Source of the DNA: an uncultured Saprospiraceae bacterium
GTDB taxonomy: Bacteria; Bacteroidota; Bacteroidia; Chitinophagales; Saprospiraceae
Length of the DNA: 41,560 bases
Direction of reading: 5' to 3'
Assembly: GCA_937921775.1 (NCBI GenBank)
Contig: CAKZUK010000170.1
Location: 1 to 41,560, forward strand
Both the position numbers and the translations under genes were made by a program. How positions within the stretch are numbered: position 1 is the first letter of the stretch; every line of letters starts with the position of its first letter. Below are positions 25,228-33,890 of the stretch, piece after piece. Below the pieces are notes generated by a model that saw only the letters and a program-made list of their open reading frames with translations, made no database searches and was not told the origin of the DNA.

Positions 25228-26025
25228 TTAGCCATGTTTTTTCATCCAATTTGGTAAATCATCACCCCACTCTTTCACAAAGTCAGCATTACCATCACGA
25301 ACTTCAAAGGTCCATACATGCCTTTGTTTACATCCTGTAATACAGGTATCAAACTTTACAATATAATTTATCTCCCAGCCACCATCTATCTCTTTTATTT
25401 CAATATCATTCCCGTCACCATCTGGCACTAAAAGGTCAACCAATAGTACGTTTTCCATTGTTGAGAACAACTGAGCGACTGGAGCCATATTAAGTGAATT
25501 GCGAGCACGAACATTAAACGAATTGTGCTGCTCATCCCACTCCATATGCTGATCTATAGCTAAATCATAGGTCTTTAATAATTCATTAATCGCTCTATTA
25601 TCAGTTGTATTTTCGCCCAACCGTAGTGGTTGACACCAATTAGCTGTTTTTTCATAAATCACAAAAAAATGATCGATACTTGGCATTGGAAAAGTATGCA
25701 GCTTATGCGTCTCCGTAACTTCTGCTGCTTTCGGCAACTCACTGGTGTGGACAGCCACTAAAGCAGTATATATAGAAGTTACCATCTCATTTGGTACTTC
25801 TGCTTTTATATCAATGTAATCCTTTTCAGTTGACAGCAAACGCAATGCTAATCGAGTAGCATCCTTCTTATATTTTAATTGCTGATATTCACTTAAAGTC
25901 TTATCGTCAGACGAACAAATAGAAATACTTATTTCATTGACTGGACTAGCCAAATGAAAGCCACTGAAAATCATAAACATGATCAGTGCAGCTGTGTAGT
26001 ATTTATATGTCGTTGATATATTCAT
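25228..26025 (-). CDS. exported protein of unknown function
   Basis: Not recognised. I start it at the ATG at 26025, 13 codons into the longest frame, because it opens a good signal peptide (MNISTTYKYYTAALIMFMIFSGFHLA), giving 265 residues. The mature protein is mixed alpha/beta with scattered Cys, and near the C-terminus has the block CITGCKQRHVWTFEV followed by Asp/Trp-rich residues to the end (WGDDLPNWMKKHG). A CxxGCxxxHxW pattern of this type occurs in unannotated exported Bacteroidota proteins as far as I recall, but no function is known to me. A 14-bp palindrome lies 42 bases upstream. The gene is isolated, with gaps of about 400 and 720 bases on its two sides. Confidence 0.75.
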   Translation of the reverse strand: MNISTTYKYYTAALIMFMIFSGFHLASPVNEISISICSSDDKTLSEYQQLKYKKDATRLALRLLSTEKDYIDIKAEVPNEMVTSIYTALVAVHTSELPKAAEVTETHKLHTFPMPSIDHFFVIYEKTANWCQPLRLGENTTDNRAINELLKTYDLAIDQHMEWDEQHNSFNVRARNSLNMAPVAQLFSTMENVLLVDLLVPDGDGNDIEIKEIDGGWEINYIVKFDTCITGCKQRHVWTFEVRDGNADFVKEWGDDLPNWMKKHG

Positions 26026-26066
26026 TTTAATCTTGAACTTGAATAGAATCAAAACATATACCATAC

Positions 26067-26080
26067 TGACAAGCTTGTCA
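26067..26080. promoter_or_regulatory. 14-bp perfect palindrome upstream of the exported protein
   Basis: TGACAAGCTTGTCA, 42 bases before the ATG at 26025. The size and placement fit a dimeric repressor site, but no regulator is adjacent and one palindrome of this length can occur by chance. Confidence 0.35.
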
Positions 26081-26343
26081 TAGCATTTGTGACGGGTTTA
26101 AAGGCTTTCTATATTATTTGGTTCACATGTGTCAATAATGTTAAATTAATATTTTCCAATTATCAGTACTTATATGACATTACTAAGCAAGCCTTTATAC
26201 ATAACTCAGAGTAAGTATGCAAATTAGGTCTATAGTCTATCAGCTAAGAATAAGTAACATCAAATATTAATTTATTAAGCTTAAAATTTAAAAGGAAAAA
26301 TTTATATTTATAAGCCTTGAGAGGGCTCAAAGAAGGAAGAGAT

Positions 26344-26404
26344 TAAAAAAAAATCGAAATCCAAGAAGCTATACCTAAACATAAGCTCCTGAATTTCGAT
26401 TTTA
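26344..26404 (-). terminator. intrinsic terminator of the efflux operon
   Basis: On the minus strand, AAAATCGAAATTCAGGAGCT pairs with AGCTTCTTGGATTTCGATTT (few mismatches) around a 12-base loop and is followed by a run of T. It starts 24 bases past the RND pump stop. Confidence 0.8.
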
Positions 26405-26428
26405 CAAATAGATTCTATCGTTTTTATT

Positions 26429-29400
26429 TTATTCCGCAGGTTCTACCAATACCTCTTCTTTTATGTCGCTACTTCCCATCAATTTCTTCAAACTTAGCTT
26501 AGCGAGATAAGCCATCCAATACATTGCAGGAACTACTACTAGCGTAAGAAAGGTAGAAAAAACTAAACCGTAGATAACCGTCCAGGCCATTGGACCCCAA
26601 AACATCGCGTTATCTCCTCCCATATAAATATTGGGATCCCAATCTGTAATCAATCCAAAAAAGTCAAAATTAAACCCAATGGCTAAAGGTACCAATCCAA
26701 GCACCGTAGTAATAGCGGTTAACAGTACTGGACGCAAACGAGTACCACCACCAGTGATGATGGCATTCCGAACATCTTCTTTATCTAATTGATTAATACT
26801 TTCCACACCTTTCTCTTGCCGCTTTCGCTTAATCAGCAGTTCGACATAATCAATTAGTACAATGGCATTATTCACCACAATTCCGGCCAAGGATATTATT
26901 CCTACTCCCGTCATAATTACCACAAAGTCTCGCCCTGATAATATATATCCAAAGAATACTCCAATGAGACTAAAGATAACCGCCATCAAAATAATAACTG
27001 GAGATATGATGGAATTAAATTGCGCTACAATAATCAACAAAATGGCGAAGATTGCAATTCCCAATGCTTTTGCCAAAAAGGCCATCTCTTCTTCTTGCTG
27101 CTCCTGACTTCCTGTAAAACTCCAGGTATAACCTTCTGGAAATGGATATTCTTCTAAAGCATCTTTTATATCGGCGACTACCTCATTAGCATTATTACTA
27201 GCCAATACATTGGAATAAATCTGAACCATTCGCTCCTGATCTTTCCGGTTGATCGCGGTATAGGTAGATGAAAATTCAACATCCGCTACCGATGAAATAG
27301 GCACCTGACTGATACGACCATTTGCTGGACTTCGGAAAGTTATTTTTTGACTTAATATTTCATTGACATCATAACGGTAGTCATTATTCAAACGCAAATT
27401 GATGGGGTAATCCTCATCACCTACTTTGTACTTGGAAATTTCTTTTCCGAATACTGCCGTACGAATCGCATCCGCTACCGCAAAGGTTGATATTTCATAT
27501 CTGCGTGCCGCTTCACGATTAACGTTTACAATCAACTCTGGTTTTGATAAGGTAATGTCCTTTTTCAATTCTTCGATTCCAGGAATATTTCTTTTATTGA
27601 TAAATGAAATCATGTCTTCTGAAATCAAGGCCAGCTGTTCTACATCTTCACCAGATAATTCGATATTGATGTCTCTACCTGTTGGTGGTCCGTCGGCATT
27701 TTTAGCAACAGTAATCTGAGCACCGGGAGCTACGTCTTTCATAGCTGCACGAATTTCGCCCATTATTTTTGTAGTAGAGAGGCCGCCTCGCTCTGAAGAT
27801 GGGATAAAAGTAACCGTTAGCCTAGCTTTATGTGGTGAGGCACCGAATTCTCGTTCACCATTTGGGTCAGATGTATTTTCTCCAATTTGAGTCAACATCG
27901 CCTCTACGATTCCACGATAAGGTTTGATCACTTCTTCCACTCGATCTTCCATTATTTCTAATACCTTATCAGTGGCAGCAATGTCTTTTCCTATCGGCAT
28001 TTCTACAAAGCAATTGATATACAAGGGATCTGCAACGGGGAATAAAACTGACTTCGCATCACTCTTACTCATCAGATTAAAGGCCATCATCAATAAAGCG
28101 ATCGATCCTAAAAAGAAAAAGAATGGATTGTATTTGCGTAAAGCAAAACGAATAAATTTATTATACCCGTTTTCTAAAATTGGTAATATCTTATCTTGAA
28201 AAAAGAAAGAAGCAGGTCGAAGCAAAAAGAAATTTACTAAAGTAACACCCACTACAATCGACATAATATTTCGTAGCCACATGATCTTAGCCATGTGCCC
28301 TCCAATCGCAATGGTGATTCCTAGTAATGCAAAGATCAATACGTTTCTAATCTTTCTTTTTCGAGTTGCAGAATCTTCCGCTCTTTCATCTACCTTCATC
28401 AATGCAGAGGTAAAGACTGGGTTGATCACCAGCGCCACAAAAAGTGAAGAAGACAAAACGATGATTAAGGTAATCGGCAAATATTTCATAAACTCACCAA
28501 TCAGTCCTGGCCAAAAAGCCAGTGGCAAAAAGGCTGCAAGTGTTGTTGCTGTTGAGGCAATAATAGGCATGGCCACCTCCCCTGCTCCATATTTGGATGA
28601 GTCGGTGCTCGAATAACCGTTTTGCCGGTAACGGTAAATATTCTCCACCACTACAATCGCATTATCCACCAACAATCCAAGTGCAAGTATCAGTGAGAAC
28701 AGCACGACCATGTTAAGTGTATAACCAATGGTGTTGATAATTAAAATTCCCATGAGCAGTGACAATGGAATTGCCATTCCAACAAACAAGGCATTACGAA
28801 TACCAAGGAAAAACAAAAGTACCACTACCACGAGAATGACCCCAGAGATAATGCTATTCTGAAGATTCGAAACTAGGTTTCGCGTTTCAACAGATTGATC
28901 ATTAAATAAGGTCACCTTCAGATTGTCTGGAAAAAAGCCTGATGCTTTTGCTTCTTCTACCGCAAGCTTAATTTTGTCAGAAGCGTCGAGTAGGTTTTCT
29001 CCTTTCTTTTTGAGAATGTCAAGCGAAACTACTGCTTCTTGATCCGCACGTGCAATACTGGATCGCTCTTGAAATCCAAACTTTACTTTTGCAATATCTC
29101 GTAAGTAAATCGGACGTTGGTTCTCACTTTTAATGATTAGGTTTTCAAATTCTTTGATGTTTTTCAACTGTCCTTTAATACTAATCGTTCTTCGAAAATC
29201 ATTGGCTACGATTTCTCCACCCGACATGGTGATGTTTTCTGAACGAATCGCATTTTCAATATCTCCGAAAGACACCTGCATGATTTCCATTCTCGGTAAG
29301 TCCACCTCGATAGAAACTTCTCGATCCATAATCCCTTTGATATCTACATCGTTGATTTCTCTGAGGTCTTTTATCTTTTCTTTTAGATACTCTGCATAGC

Positions 29401-29905
29401 CATCAAGCTCGTCATTAGAAAAATTACCTGCGAGATTGACAGTCATGATAGGAAGATCAGCAAGGTTGACATCCAATACCTCTGGATCTTGAGTTAGGTC
29501 AGTTGGAAGCTCAGGTTTGGCTCGATCAATTGCGTCTTTTATTTTCTGTATCGCTAAATCTGAATCTACATCTGCGTTGAATTCAGCAATTACAATAGAA
29601 AAATCTTGTCGAGAAGAAGACGTTATTTTTTTGATCCCACTAATGGAAGCAATTTCTTTTTCTAGTGGACGAGTGATGAGATCTTCGATGTCCTCAGCGG
29701 AGTTACCGAAATAAACGGTTTGAACATATTTCTGCGGCCATGGAATTTCAGGATAACTCTCCTTGGGCATGGTCATATAGGAGTTGACACCAAAAAGTAG
29801 GATCATGAACGTGAGTATAAAAATACTGGTTCGATTATCTACTGCCAAGGTGGTCAATGAAAACTCCCTAAAGCTTTCTTTAAATTTATCAATTATATCT
29901 TTCAT
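26429..29905 (-). CDS. RND-family efflux pump, inner-membrane permease
   Basis: A 1158-residue AcrB-like proton-driven exporter, last gene of the TetR-TolC-adaptor-RND set. It has the twofold RND repeat with large periplasmic loops (about 45-345 and 615-935). It is longer than the about 1040 residues of AcrB because of two extra hydrophobic segments between the halves (about 520-537 and 546-562) and an insert before the last helix (FDFFGLITDWDPNIYMGG). In helix 4 the usual Asp-Asp of drug pumps is Asp414-Asn415 (LVDNAIVVVEN), and in helix 10 the Lys position of AcrB is Asn (GIVVNNAIVLIDY, about 1008-1020), so proton relay must use a different residue set, as in other non-enterobacterial RND subgroups. 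The substrate is unknown. Confidence 0.96.
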   Translation of the reverse strand: MKDIIDKFKESFREFSLTTLAVDNRTSIFILTFMILLFGVNSYMTMPKESYPEIPWPQKYVQTVYFGNSAEDIEDLITRPLEKEIASISGIKKITSSSRQDFSIVIAEFNADVDSDLAIQKIKDAIDRAKPELPTDLTQDPEVLDVNLADLPIMTVNLAGNFSNDELDGYAEYLKEKIKDLREINDVDIKGIMDREVSIEVDLPRMEIMQVSFGDIENAIRSENITMSGGEIVANDFRRTISIKGQLKNIKEFENLIIKSENQRPIYLRDIAKVKFGFQERSSIARADQEAVVSLDILKKKGENLLDASDKIKLAVEEAKASGFFPDNLKVTLFNDQSVETRNLVSNLQNSIISGVILVVVVLLFFLGIRNALFVGMAIPLSLLMGILIINTIGYTLNMVVLFSLILALGLLVDNAIVVVENIYRYRQNGYSSTDSSKYGAGEVAMPIIASTATTLAAFLPLAFWPGLIGEFMKYLPITLIIVLSSSLFVALVINPVFTSALMKVDERAEDSATRKRKIRNVLIFALLGITIAIGGHMAKIMWLRNIMSIVVGVTLVNFFLLRPASFFFQDKILPILENGYNKFIRFALRKYNPFFFFLGSIALLMMAFNLMSKSDAKSVLFPVADPLYINCFVEMPIGKDIAATDKVLEIMEDRVEEVIKPYRGIVEAMLTQIGENTSDPNGEREFGASPHKARLTVTFIPSSERGGLSTTKIMGEIRAAMKDVAPGAQITVAKNADGPPTGRDINIELSGEDVEQLALISEDMISFINKRNIPGIEELKKDITLSKPELIVNVNREAARRYEISTFAVADAIRTAVFGKEISKYKVGDEDYPINLRLNNDYRYDVNEILSQKITFRSPANGRISQVPISSVADVEFSSTYTAINRKDQERMVQIYSNVLASNNANEVVADIKDALEEYPFPEGYTWSFTGSQEQQEEEMAFLAKALGIAIFAILLIIVAQFNSIISPVIILMAVIFSLIGVFFGYILSGRDFVVIMTGVGIISLAGIVVNNAIVLIDYVELLIKRKRQEKGVESINQLDKEDVRNAIITGGGTRLRPVLLTAITTVLGLVPLAIGFNFDFFGLITDWDPNIYMGGDNAMFWGPMAWTVIYGLVFSTFLTLVVVPAMYWMAYLAKLSLKKLMGSSDIKEEVLVEPAE

Positions 29906-29984
29906 TCGGGATGAATGTTTTGTCAGTTAATTTGCAATCACATTTACCGTGGCAATGCGTTATAGATTGGTTATCTATTTAATA

Positions 29985-31130
29985 TTAGCCTTTCGGCTCC
30001 ACTTTTATCAGGTCATTATCTGTAAGAGAACGCGCACCATCTGCTACGATTTCTTCTGTTCCATCTAGTCCTTCTGAGATAACAATTTCACCTTCAAAAC
30101 TTTCACCAGTTTCTACATAAACTTTCTTTGCCACTAGTCCGTCTGCTCCAGTCGCTTTCACATAAACGTAATTTTTACCACTTACTTCTTGTAGGATCAC
30201 CTCCAATGGAAGTGTTACTGCATTTTCAAGTGTGTAATCATTAATCTTCATCAGTGCAAGCAAGTTGGGTTTTAATACATTACCCTTATTATTCATTTCT
30301 ACTTCTACATCAAAGGTTCTGTTACCTGGATTGATACTACGACCGATGAGACTAACTTTTCCTTTGCGTTCTTCTCCTATTGCAGGAAAATTAATGGTCA
30401 CCATATCTCCTCTCTTTATGACGCCTAGATAATTTTCAGGCAAACTAGCGACCACCTTTACCCGTCGTACATCCATGATCTGTACAATTGGTTGACCAGG
30501 TCCAGACATTTCACCGCTTTTCAAAAAAACCTGATCGATGACACCAGAAATCGGTGCATAAACATTTGCCTTTGTCAATTGAAATCGAACAGATTCCAGC
30601 GACTTTTCGATACGCTCTTTATCATTTTTTGCTTTTAGGAATTGTATTTCTGAACCGATGTTTTGATCCCAGAGTCGCTTCTGTCTTTCAAAGACATCTG
30701 CTGCGAGTTCAAGTCCTTTTTCTAACTCTGCAATTTGTTTGTCAACGGTTTGCATATCAACCTTTGCAATCAATTGCCCTTTATTCACTGAGCGACCCTC
30801 CACCGCTGTCATTTGAATAATTCGGCCACCCGTCTCGCTACTTGCCATCACTGCATCATTCGACTGAACGGTTGCTTGTATGTCTGCAAATCGCTTAAAG
30901 GTTTTCTTTTCTAATTTTTGTAACGTTACTAATCGACGTTGCTTGTTCACCTTGGTGGTATCCAAAGTAGCAATCTCATCTTTTAGCTTAGTTATATCAG
31001 TTTCTAATAATCTTAATGCATCTTTTTTCTCTTTCAATAAGCTTTTCTTACCAGCAAGATCTTCAGGATATTCTGGTTTGCATGCAGTAAAAAATAAGAT
31101 CAAACTCAAAAGGGCAATTACGTTTTTCAT
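29985..31130 (-). CDS. RND efflux periplasmic adaptor lipoprotein
   Basis: A 381-residue membrane-fusion protein. The signal peptide has a lipobox (FFTAC, Cys17), so it is lipid-anchored. A short N-terminal coiled coil (about 24-65, Lys/Leu/Glu-rich) precedes the core: a lipoyl half (about 75-105), a helical hairpin (about 105-165), the second lipoyl half (YAPISGVIDQVFLKSGEMSGPGQPI), then beta-barrel and C-terminal domains (GLDGTEEIVADGARSLTDNDLIKV). It bridges the RND permease (79 bases downstream) and the TolC channel (124 bases upstream). The extra N-terminal coiled coil is not part of classical AcrA. Confidence 0.95.
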   Translation of the reverse strand: MKNVIALLSLILFFTACKPEYPEDLAGKKSLLKEKKDALRLLETDITKLKDEIATLDTTKVNKQRRLVTLQKLEKKTFKRFADIQATVQSNDAVMASSETGGRIIQMTAVEGRSVNKGQLIAKVDMQTVDKQIAELEKGLELAADVFERQKRLWDQNIGSEIQFLKAKNDKERIEKSLESVRFQLTKANVYAPISGVIDQVFLKSGEMSGPGQPIVQIMDVRRVKVVASLPENYLGVIKRGDMVTINFPAIGEERKGKVSLIGRSINPGNRTFDVEVEMNNKGNVLKPNLLALMKINDYTLENAVTLPLEVILQEVSGKNYVYVKATGADGLVAKKVYVETGESFEGEIVISEGLDGTEEIVADGARSLTDNDLIKVEPKG

Positions 31131-31254
31131 TGCGATTCGTTTGTTTAGTATGTTTCGTAAAAATGAAGTTCGTTATTCAACAAGAATTAAAAGTCAGCTA
31201 TAGGATACAAATTTCATGACCTACTTTTAAGTCTTTTAATTTTTCTCGTTTTTT

Positions 31255-32604
31255 TTAATTCCCTAGCGCCTTATCCAAAGCAGCCTTAGTTACTAATAAA
31301 TCGTAAAGAGCAACTAAATGATTTTGCTGAGTGGTGTATAAACTTTGTTCTGCTTGCGATATTTCGAGGCTAGAACCAACACCTTCTCGGTATTTAACCA
31401 TGGTGGTGTTATAAATTCGTTCCGCTAATTCCATATTCTTTTTCTGACTAGTGACCTGGCTTAGTGCGTTGGTGTAAGCCGTTCTTGCATTTTGGAGTTC
31501 CAGCGTAATTCCACGTTCGTATTCTCTCTTTTGATTGAATGCGATTTCCTGTGCTAATCTTGCTCTTTGAATTTTAGCGCGCTTTTCAAATCCATCAAAA
31601 ATGGGTACGTTAATCTGAGCCCCTACCAAACCAACAGGAACCCAAAAGCCCGTGTTGTTTAGTTGATTTCCTTGGAAGCCATATTGATAACTTGCAAAAG
31701 CAGCTACAGATGGCAGATATCCTTTTTGGAACTGCTCAACGTTTAAGGCATTCAATTCCAATCCTTTTTGGATCACCTGATATTGAGGATGCTTATTGTA
31801 ATTTATAGCTGTAGTCAAATCCTCCTCTGTTGCTTCTTTCAATAAAGTTTGAACATTATCTGAAAGCGTCAATTCTTTATCCAATGGATAGTTGATGGCA
31901 AACTTCAAATAGTTTATAGCGGATTCGCGCTGACGTAGTAAATTTTCTCTTTCGGTACTTAAGTTGGCAATGGAAAGTTCTAAACGATCTACGTCTAATT
32001 GTTCTACAAATCCTTCTTTGTATAGCGCTTGCGTTTCCGCAAAAAGCTTTTGGAGGTTTCCTAGATTTTTATCCAAATTACCAATACTTTCAGTTATCAG
32101 CAGAGAAGGGAGATATGCCTCACGAACTTTATCAGCTACTTCTTTTTCCTTGGCTTCAAGTTCATAATTTACATAATTTCGATAATCTCTTGCGGCCCTT
32201 AGTCCAGTTAGATAAGTACCGTCAAAGATTAGTGCGTTGAGGCTTAGACCAGCATTGAAATTGTGTTTTAAAGAGAAAGATACATTGGGGTTGTATCCAT
32301 CTGGCAACATACCACCAGGATCTCTAGCCAAGTCAATAAACGGATCTGGAAGTCGAACCGTAGGAACTTTAAAATAATAACTATAATCAACCTTCCCATT
32401 TAGTTGTGGCAATCCAATCGATCTTCGTTCCTCAACCTGAGCTTCTGCATCAGCAATGTTTAAATGCGCATTTTTAATACTGAGGCTATTATCTTTCGCA
32501 TATTTGGTAGCCTCTTCTAGAGTCATTTCAGATTGAGCAAAAAGTGCCAATCCACAGAACAGGATACTTATTGTTAGTAAATATTTCGCAATTGATGTTT
32601 TCAT
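31255..32604 (-). CDS. TolC-family outer-membrane channel of the efflux operon
   Basis: A 449-residue TolC-type protein. Signal peptide to about residue 23 (LALFA|Q), then MTLEEATKYAKDNSLSIKNA, the family opening. Two helix-hairpin repeats and strand regions follow, ending in the block YREGVGSSLEISQAEQSLYTTQQNHLVALYDLLVTKAALDKALG, typical of this family. It is the outer-membrane exit for the adaptor and pump encoded downstream. A second, separate TolC gene is at 13706-15142. An (ATTT)4 tract lies in its leader (32633-32648) next to a -7-like box (complement of 32630-32637). Confidence 0.95.
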   Translation of the reverse strand: MKTSIAKYLLTISILFCGLALFAQSEMTLEEATKYAKDNSLSIKNAHLNIADAEAQVEERRSIGLPQLNGKVDYSYYFKVPTVRLPDPFIDLARDPGGMLPDGYNPNVSFSLKHNFNAGLSLNALIFDGTYLTGLRAARDYRNYVNYELEAKEKEVADKVREAYLPSLLITESIGNLDKNLGNLQKLFAETQALYKEGFVEQLDVDRLELSIANLSTERENLLRQRESAINYLKFAINYPLDKELTLSDNVQTLLKEATEEDLTTAINYNKHPQYQVIQKGLELNALNVEQFQKGYLPSVAAFASYQYGFQGNQLNNTGFWVPVGLVGAQINVPIFDGFEKRAKIQRARLAQEIAFNQKREYERGITLELQNARTAYTNALSQVTSQKKNMELAERIYNTTMVKYREGVGSSLEISQAEQSLYTTQQNHLVALYDLLVTKAALDKALGN

Positions 32605-32690
32605 ATTACGGTTTTAGTTTTTTCAGTTCCAAATTTATTTATTTATTTAACATGGAAAGAAAAATAAAAATGAACAAGCTTATAGTAGAA

Positions 32691-32718
32691 ACACAATCCG
32701 TGAATCACGATATAGTGT
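32691..32718 (-). promoter_or_regulatory. palindrome between tetR-type gene and tolC-type gene
   Basis: An interrupted palindrome with outer ACAC/GTGT and inner CGTGA-A-TCACG. It starts 11 bases past the regulator stop and is 87 bases before the channel start. It could be an operator for the TetR protein or a weak terminator hairpin between regulator and pump genes. Its sequence differs from the palindrome in the tetR promoter. Confidence 0.4.
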
Positions 32719-32729
32719 TTTAATTTTAA

Positions 32730-33338
32730 TTACTTTTCTTTCGACAAATATTTCTCCAATCGCTTCAAGCCTTTTGCAGAAGCAACACCATGAATATGGT
32801 ATTGAATGTATTCTTCAAATAATTTTTCTTTGTTATAATCCTTTAGAGGAAATACATCTTCATTAGCAACCAGCAAAGTCTTACCTCCATAAAGCTTTGC
32901 TACGATATCCGGATTAAAGTCATTGCGATACAGGCCTTCTTCTATTCCTTTTTCAAGATTACCTTTTATAAAAGCATAAACGTGCTGCATATGGAGCGAC
33001 TCCAATAAGTCCCACACTTTCTTATAGTGCTGTTGAAGATCGTAAATAGCGGTAGGGTTTAGCTCACGAAGTTGTTGTACACCATATTGGGCGATACCTA
33101 AAATTTCATCAATCGCATCTTTGGCGTTTTCTCGAATCTCCGTCAAGGCAAGCAACTCTGCTTCCATATGCCATCGAATGACCTGCTCTATCAAGTCGGT
33201 CTTATTATCTACAAACTGATATAGGGTCTTTTTGGATATACCTAACTCTTTGGATATACTATCCATTGTCATACTTTTTATGCCATAGCGCAAAAAAAGA
33301 TGGTCAACTTCATTTAATATTTTTTTTATTGGCTCCAT
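32730..33338 (-). CDS. TetR/AcrR-family transcriptional regulator
   Basis: A 202-residue regulator. The N-terminal helix-turn-helix (about 25-46, MDSISKELGISKKTLYQFVDNK) is typical of TetR proteins; the rest is the helical ligand-binding and dimer domain, with no recognisable ligand signature. It heads the efflux operon, with 125 bases to the channel gene, so it most likely represses its own operon and is released by a substrate of the pump. A consensus promoter with an overlapping palindrome lies just upstream. Confidence 0.94.
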   Translation of the reverse strand: MEPIKKILNEVDHLFLRYGIKSMTMDSISKELGISKKTLYQFVDNKTDLIEQVIRWHMEAELLALTEIRENAKDAIDEILGIAQYGVQQLRELNPTAIYDLQQHYKKVWDLLESLHMQHVYAFIKGNLEKGIEEGLYRNDFNPDIVAKLYGGKTLLVANEDVFPLKDYNKEKLFEEYIQYHIHGVASAKGLKRLEKYLSKEK

Positions 33339-33357
33339 TCAACTGCTTTATTAGGCG

Positions 33358-33388
33358 CAAATATAGGGGCTATACCTATTGGAAACAA
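33358..33388 (-). promoter_or_regulatory. promoter and candidate operator of the efflux operon
   Basis: On the minus strand, TTG (complement of 33386-33388), 20 bases, then TATATTTG (complement of 33358-33365), a full match to the Bacteroidota consensus, 20 bases before the regulator start. The palindrome TATAGgggCTATA (33362-33374) overlaps the -7 box and spacer, where a TetR dimer would block initiation. Promoter firm, operator inferred. Confidence 0.7.
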
Positions 33389-33471
33389 TTTTTTCGTAAA
33401 ATGTTTCGAACGTTTTCTGATTTTTTTAGATGGACCATCATATTTATCAGATAAAACGTCAAGATTCGAGC

Positions 33472-33502
33472 TTGAATCGTTATTTTTGTGCGCCTAATTT
33501 TG
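33472..33502 (+). promoter_or_regulatory. promoter of the cytochrome c-anmK pair
   Basis: TTG (33472-33474), exactly 20 bases, then TAATTTTG (33495-33502), a full consensus match. A second -7-like box (TATTTTTG, 33481-33488) lies inside the spacer without a matching -33. The leader to the cytochrome start is about 65 bases. Confidence 0.7.
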
Positions 33503-33572
33503 GCTACCTTCTTGGCTTAACGCAGCTTTTTAAGCTTTGTTTAGCTAAAAAACTCAATCAATAAAAAATAAA

Positions 33573-33887
33573 ATGAAACAATACACCCTCGCTATATTCG
33601 TCATCGCCCTAGTATGGGCTTGCAACAATCCAGGTGTTTCCAACTCAGATGGCGATTTGGGCCAATCTGTTTTCAAGAAAAACTGCAAACTATGCCACGG
33701 TGCAGATGGAAAACAGATGCTTAATGGTGCCAAAGATCTCAATCTTTCTACCATGACGCTTGAAGAGCGTATCAACATCATCACCAATGGCAAAAAAGTA
33801 ATGGTGCCTTTTAAAGATGTTTTGACTGCAGAGCAAATTAAAGCGGTAGCTCAATACACAAAGGATACCTTCAAGTCCGGTAAATAA
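33573..33887 (+). CDS. cytochrome c lipoprotein, class I
   Basis: A 104-residue small cytochrome. The signal peptide ends in a lipobox (LVWAC, Cys17), so it should be lipid-anchored on the periplasmic face of a membrane. One heme site, CKLCH (Cys38, Cys41, His42), with the sixth ligand probably Met77 in KVMVPF; the last helix LTAEQIKAVAQYTKDTF is typical of mono-heme cytochrome c. It would shuttle electrons between respiratory complexes. The anmK start is three bases past its stop, suggesting coupled translation although the functions are unrelated. Confidence 0.93.
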   Translation: MKQYTLAIFVIALVWACNNPGVSNSDGDLGQSVFKKNCKLCHGADGKQMLNGAKDLNLSTMTLEERINIITNGKKVMVPFKDVLTAEQIKAVAQYTKDTFKSGK

Positions 33888-33890
33888 CGA

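Larger units (their letters stand above)
26026..26428. other. 403-bp intergenic region
   Basis: AT-rich. Besides the palindrome at 26067-26080 and the terminator of the efflux operon at 26344-26404, nothing is seen in it. Confidence 0.6.

Noticed and set aside
26862..29714. Several plus-strand ORFs of 65-111 codons across the RND gene
   Set aside because: They are antisense shadows of the pump gene, with no signal of their own; the pump frame is unambiguous.
32633..32648. (ATTT)4 tetranucleotide tract before the tolC-type gene as a phase-variation site
   Set aside because: Only four units in AT-rich leader DNA, and outside any coding frame; too short to call a switch.
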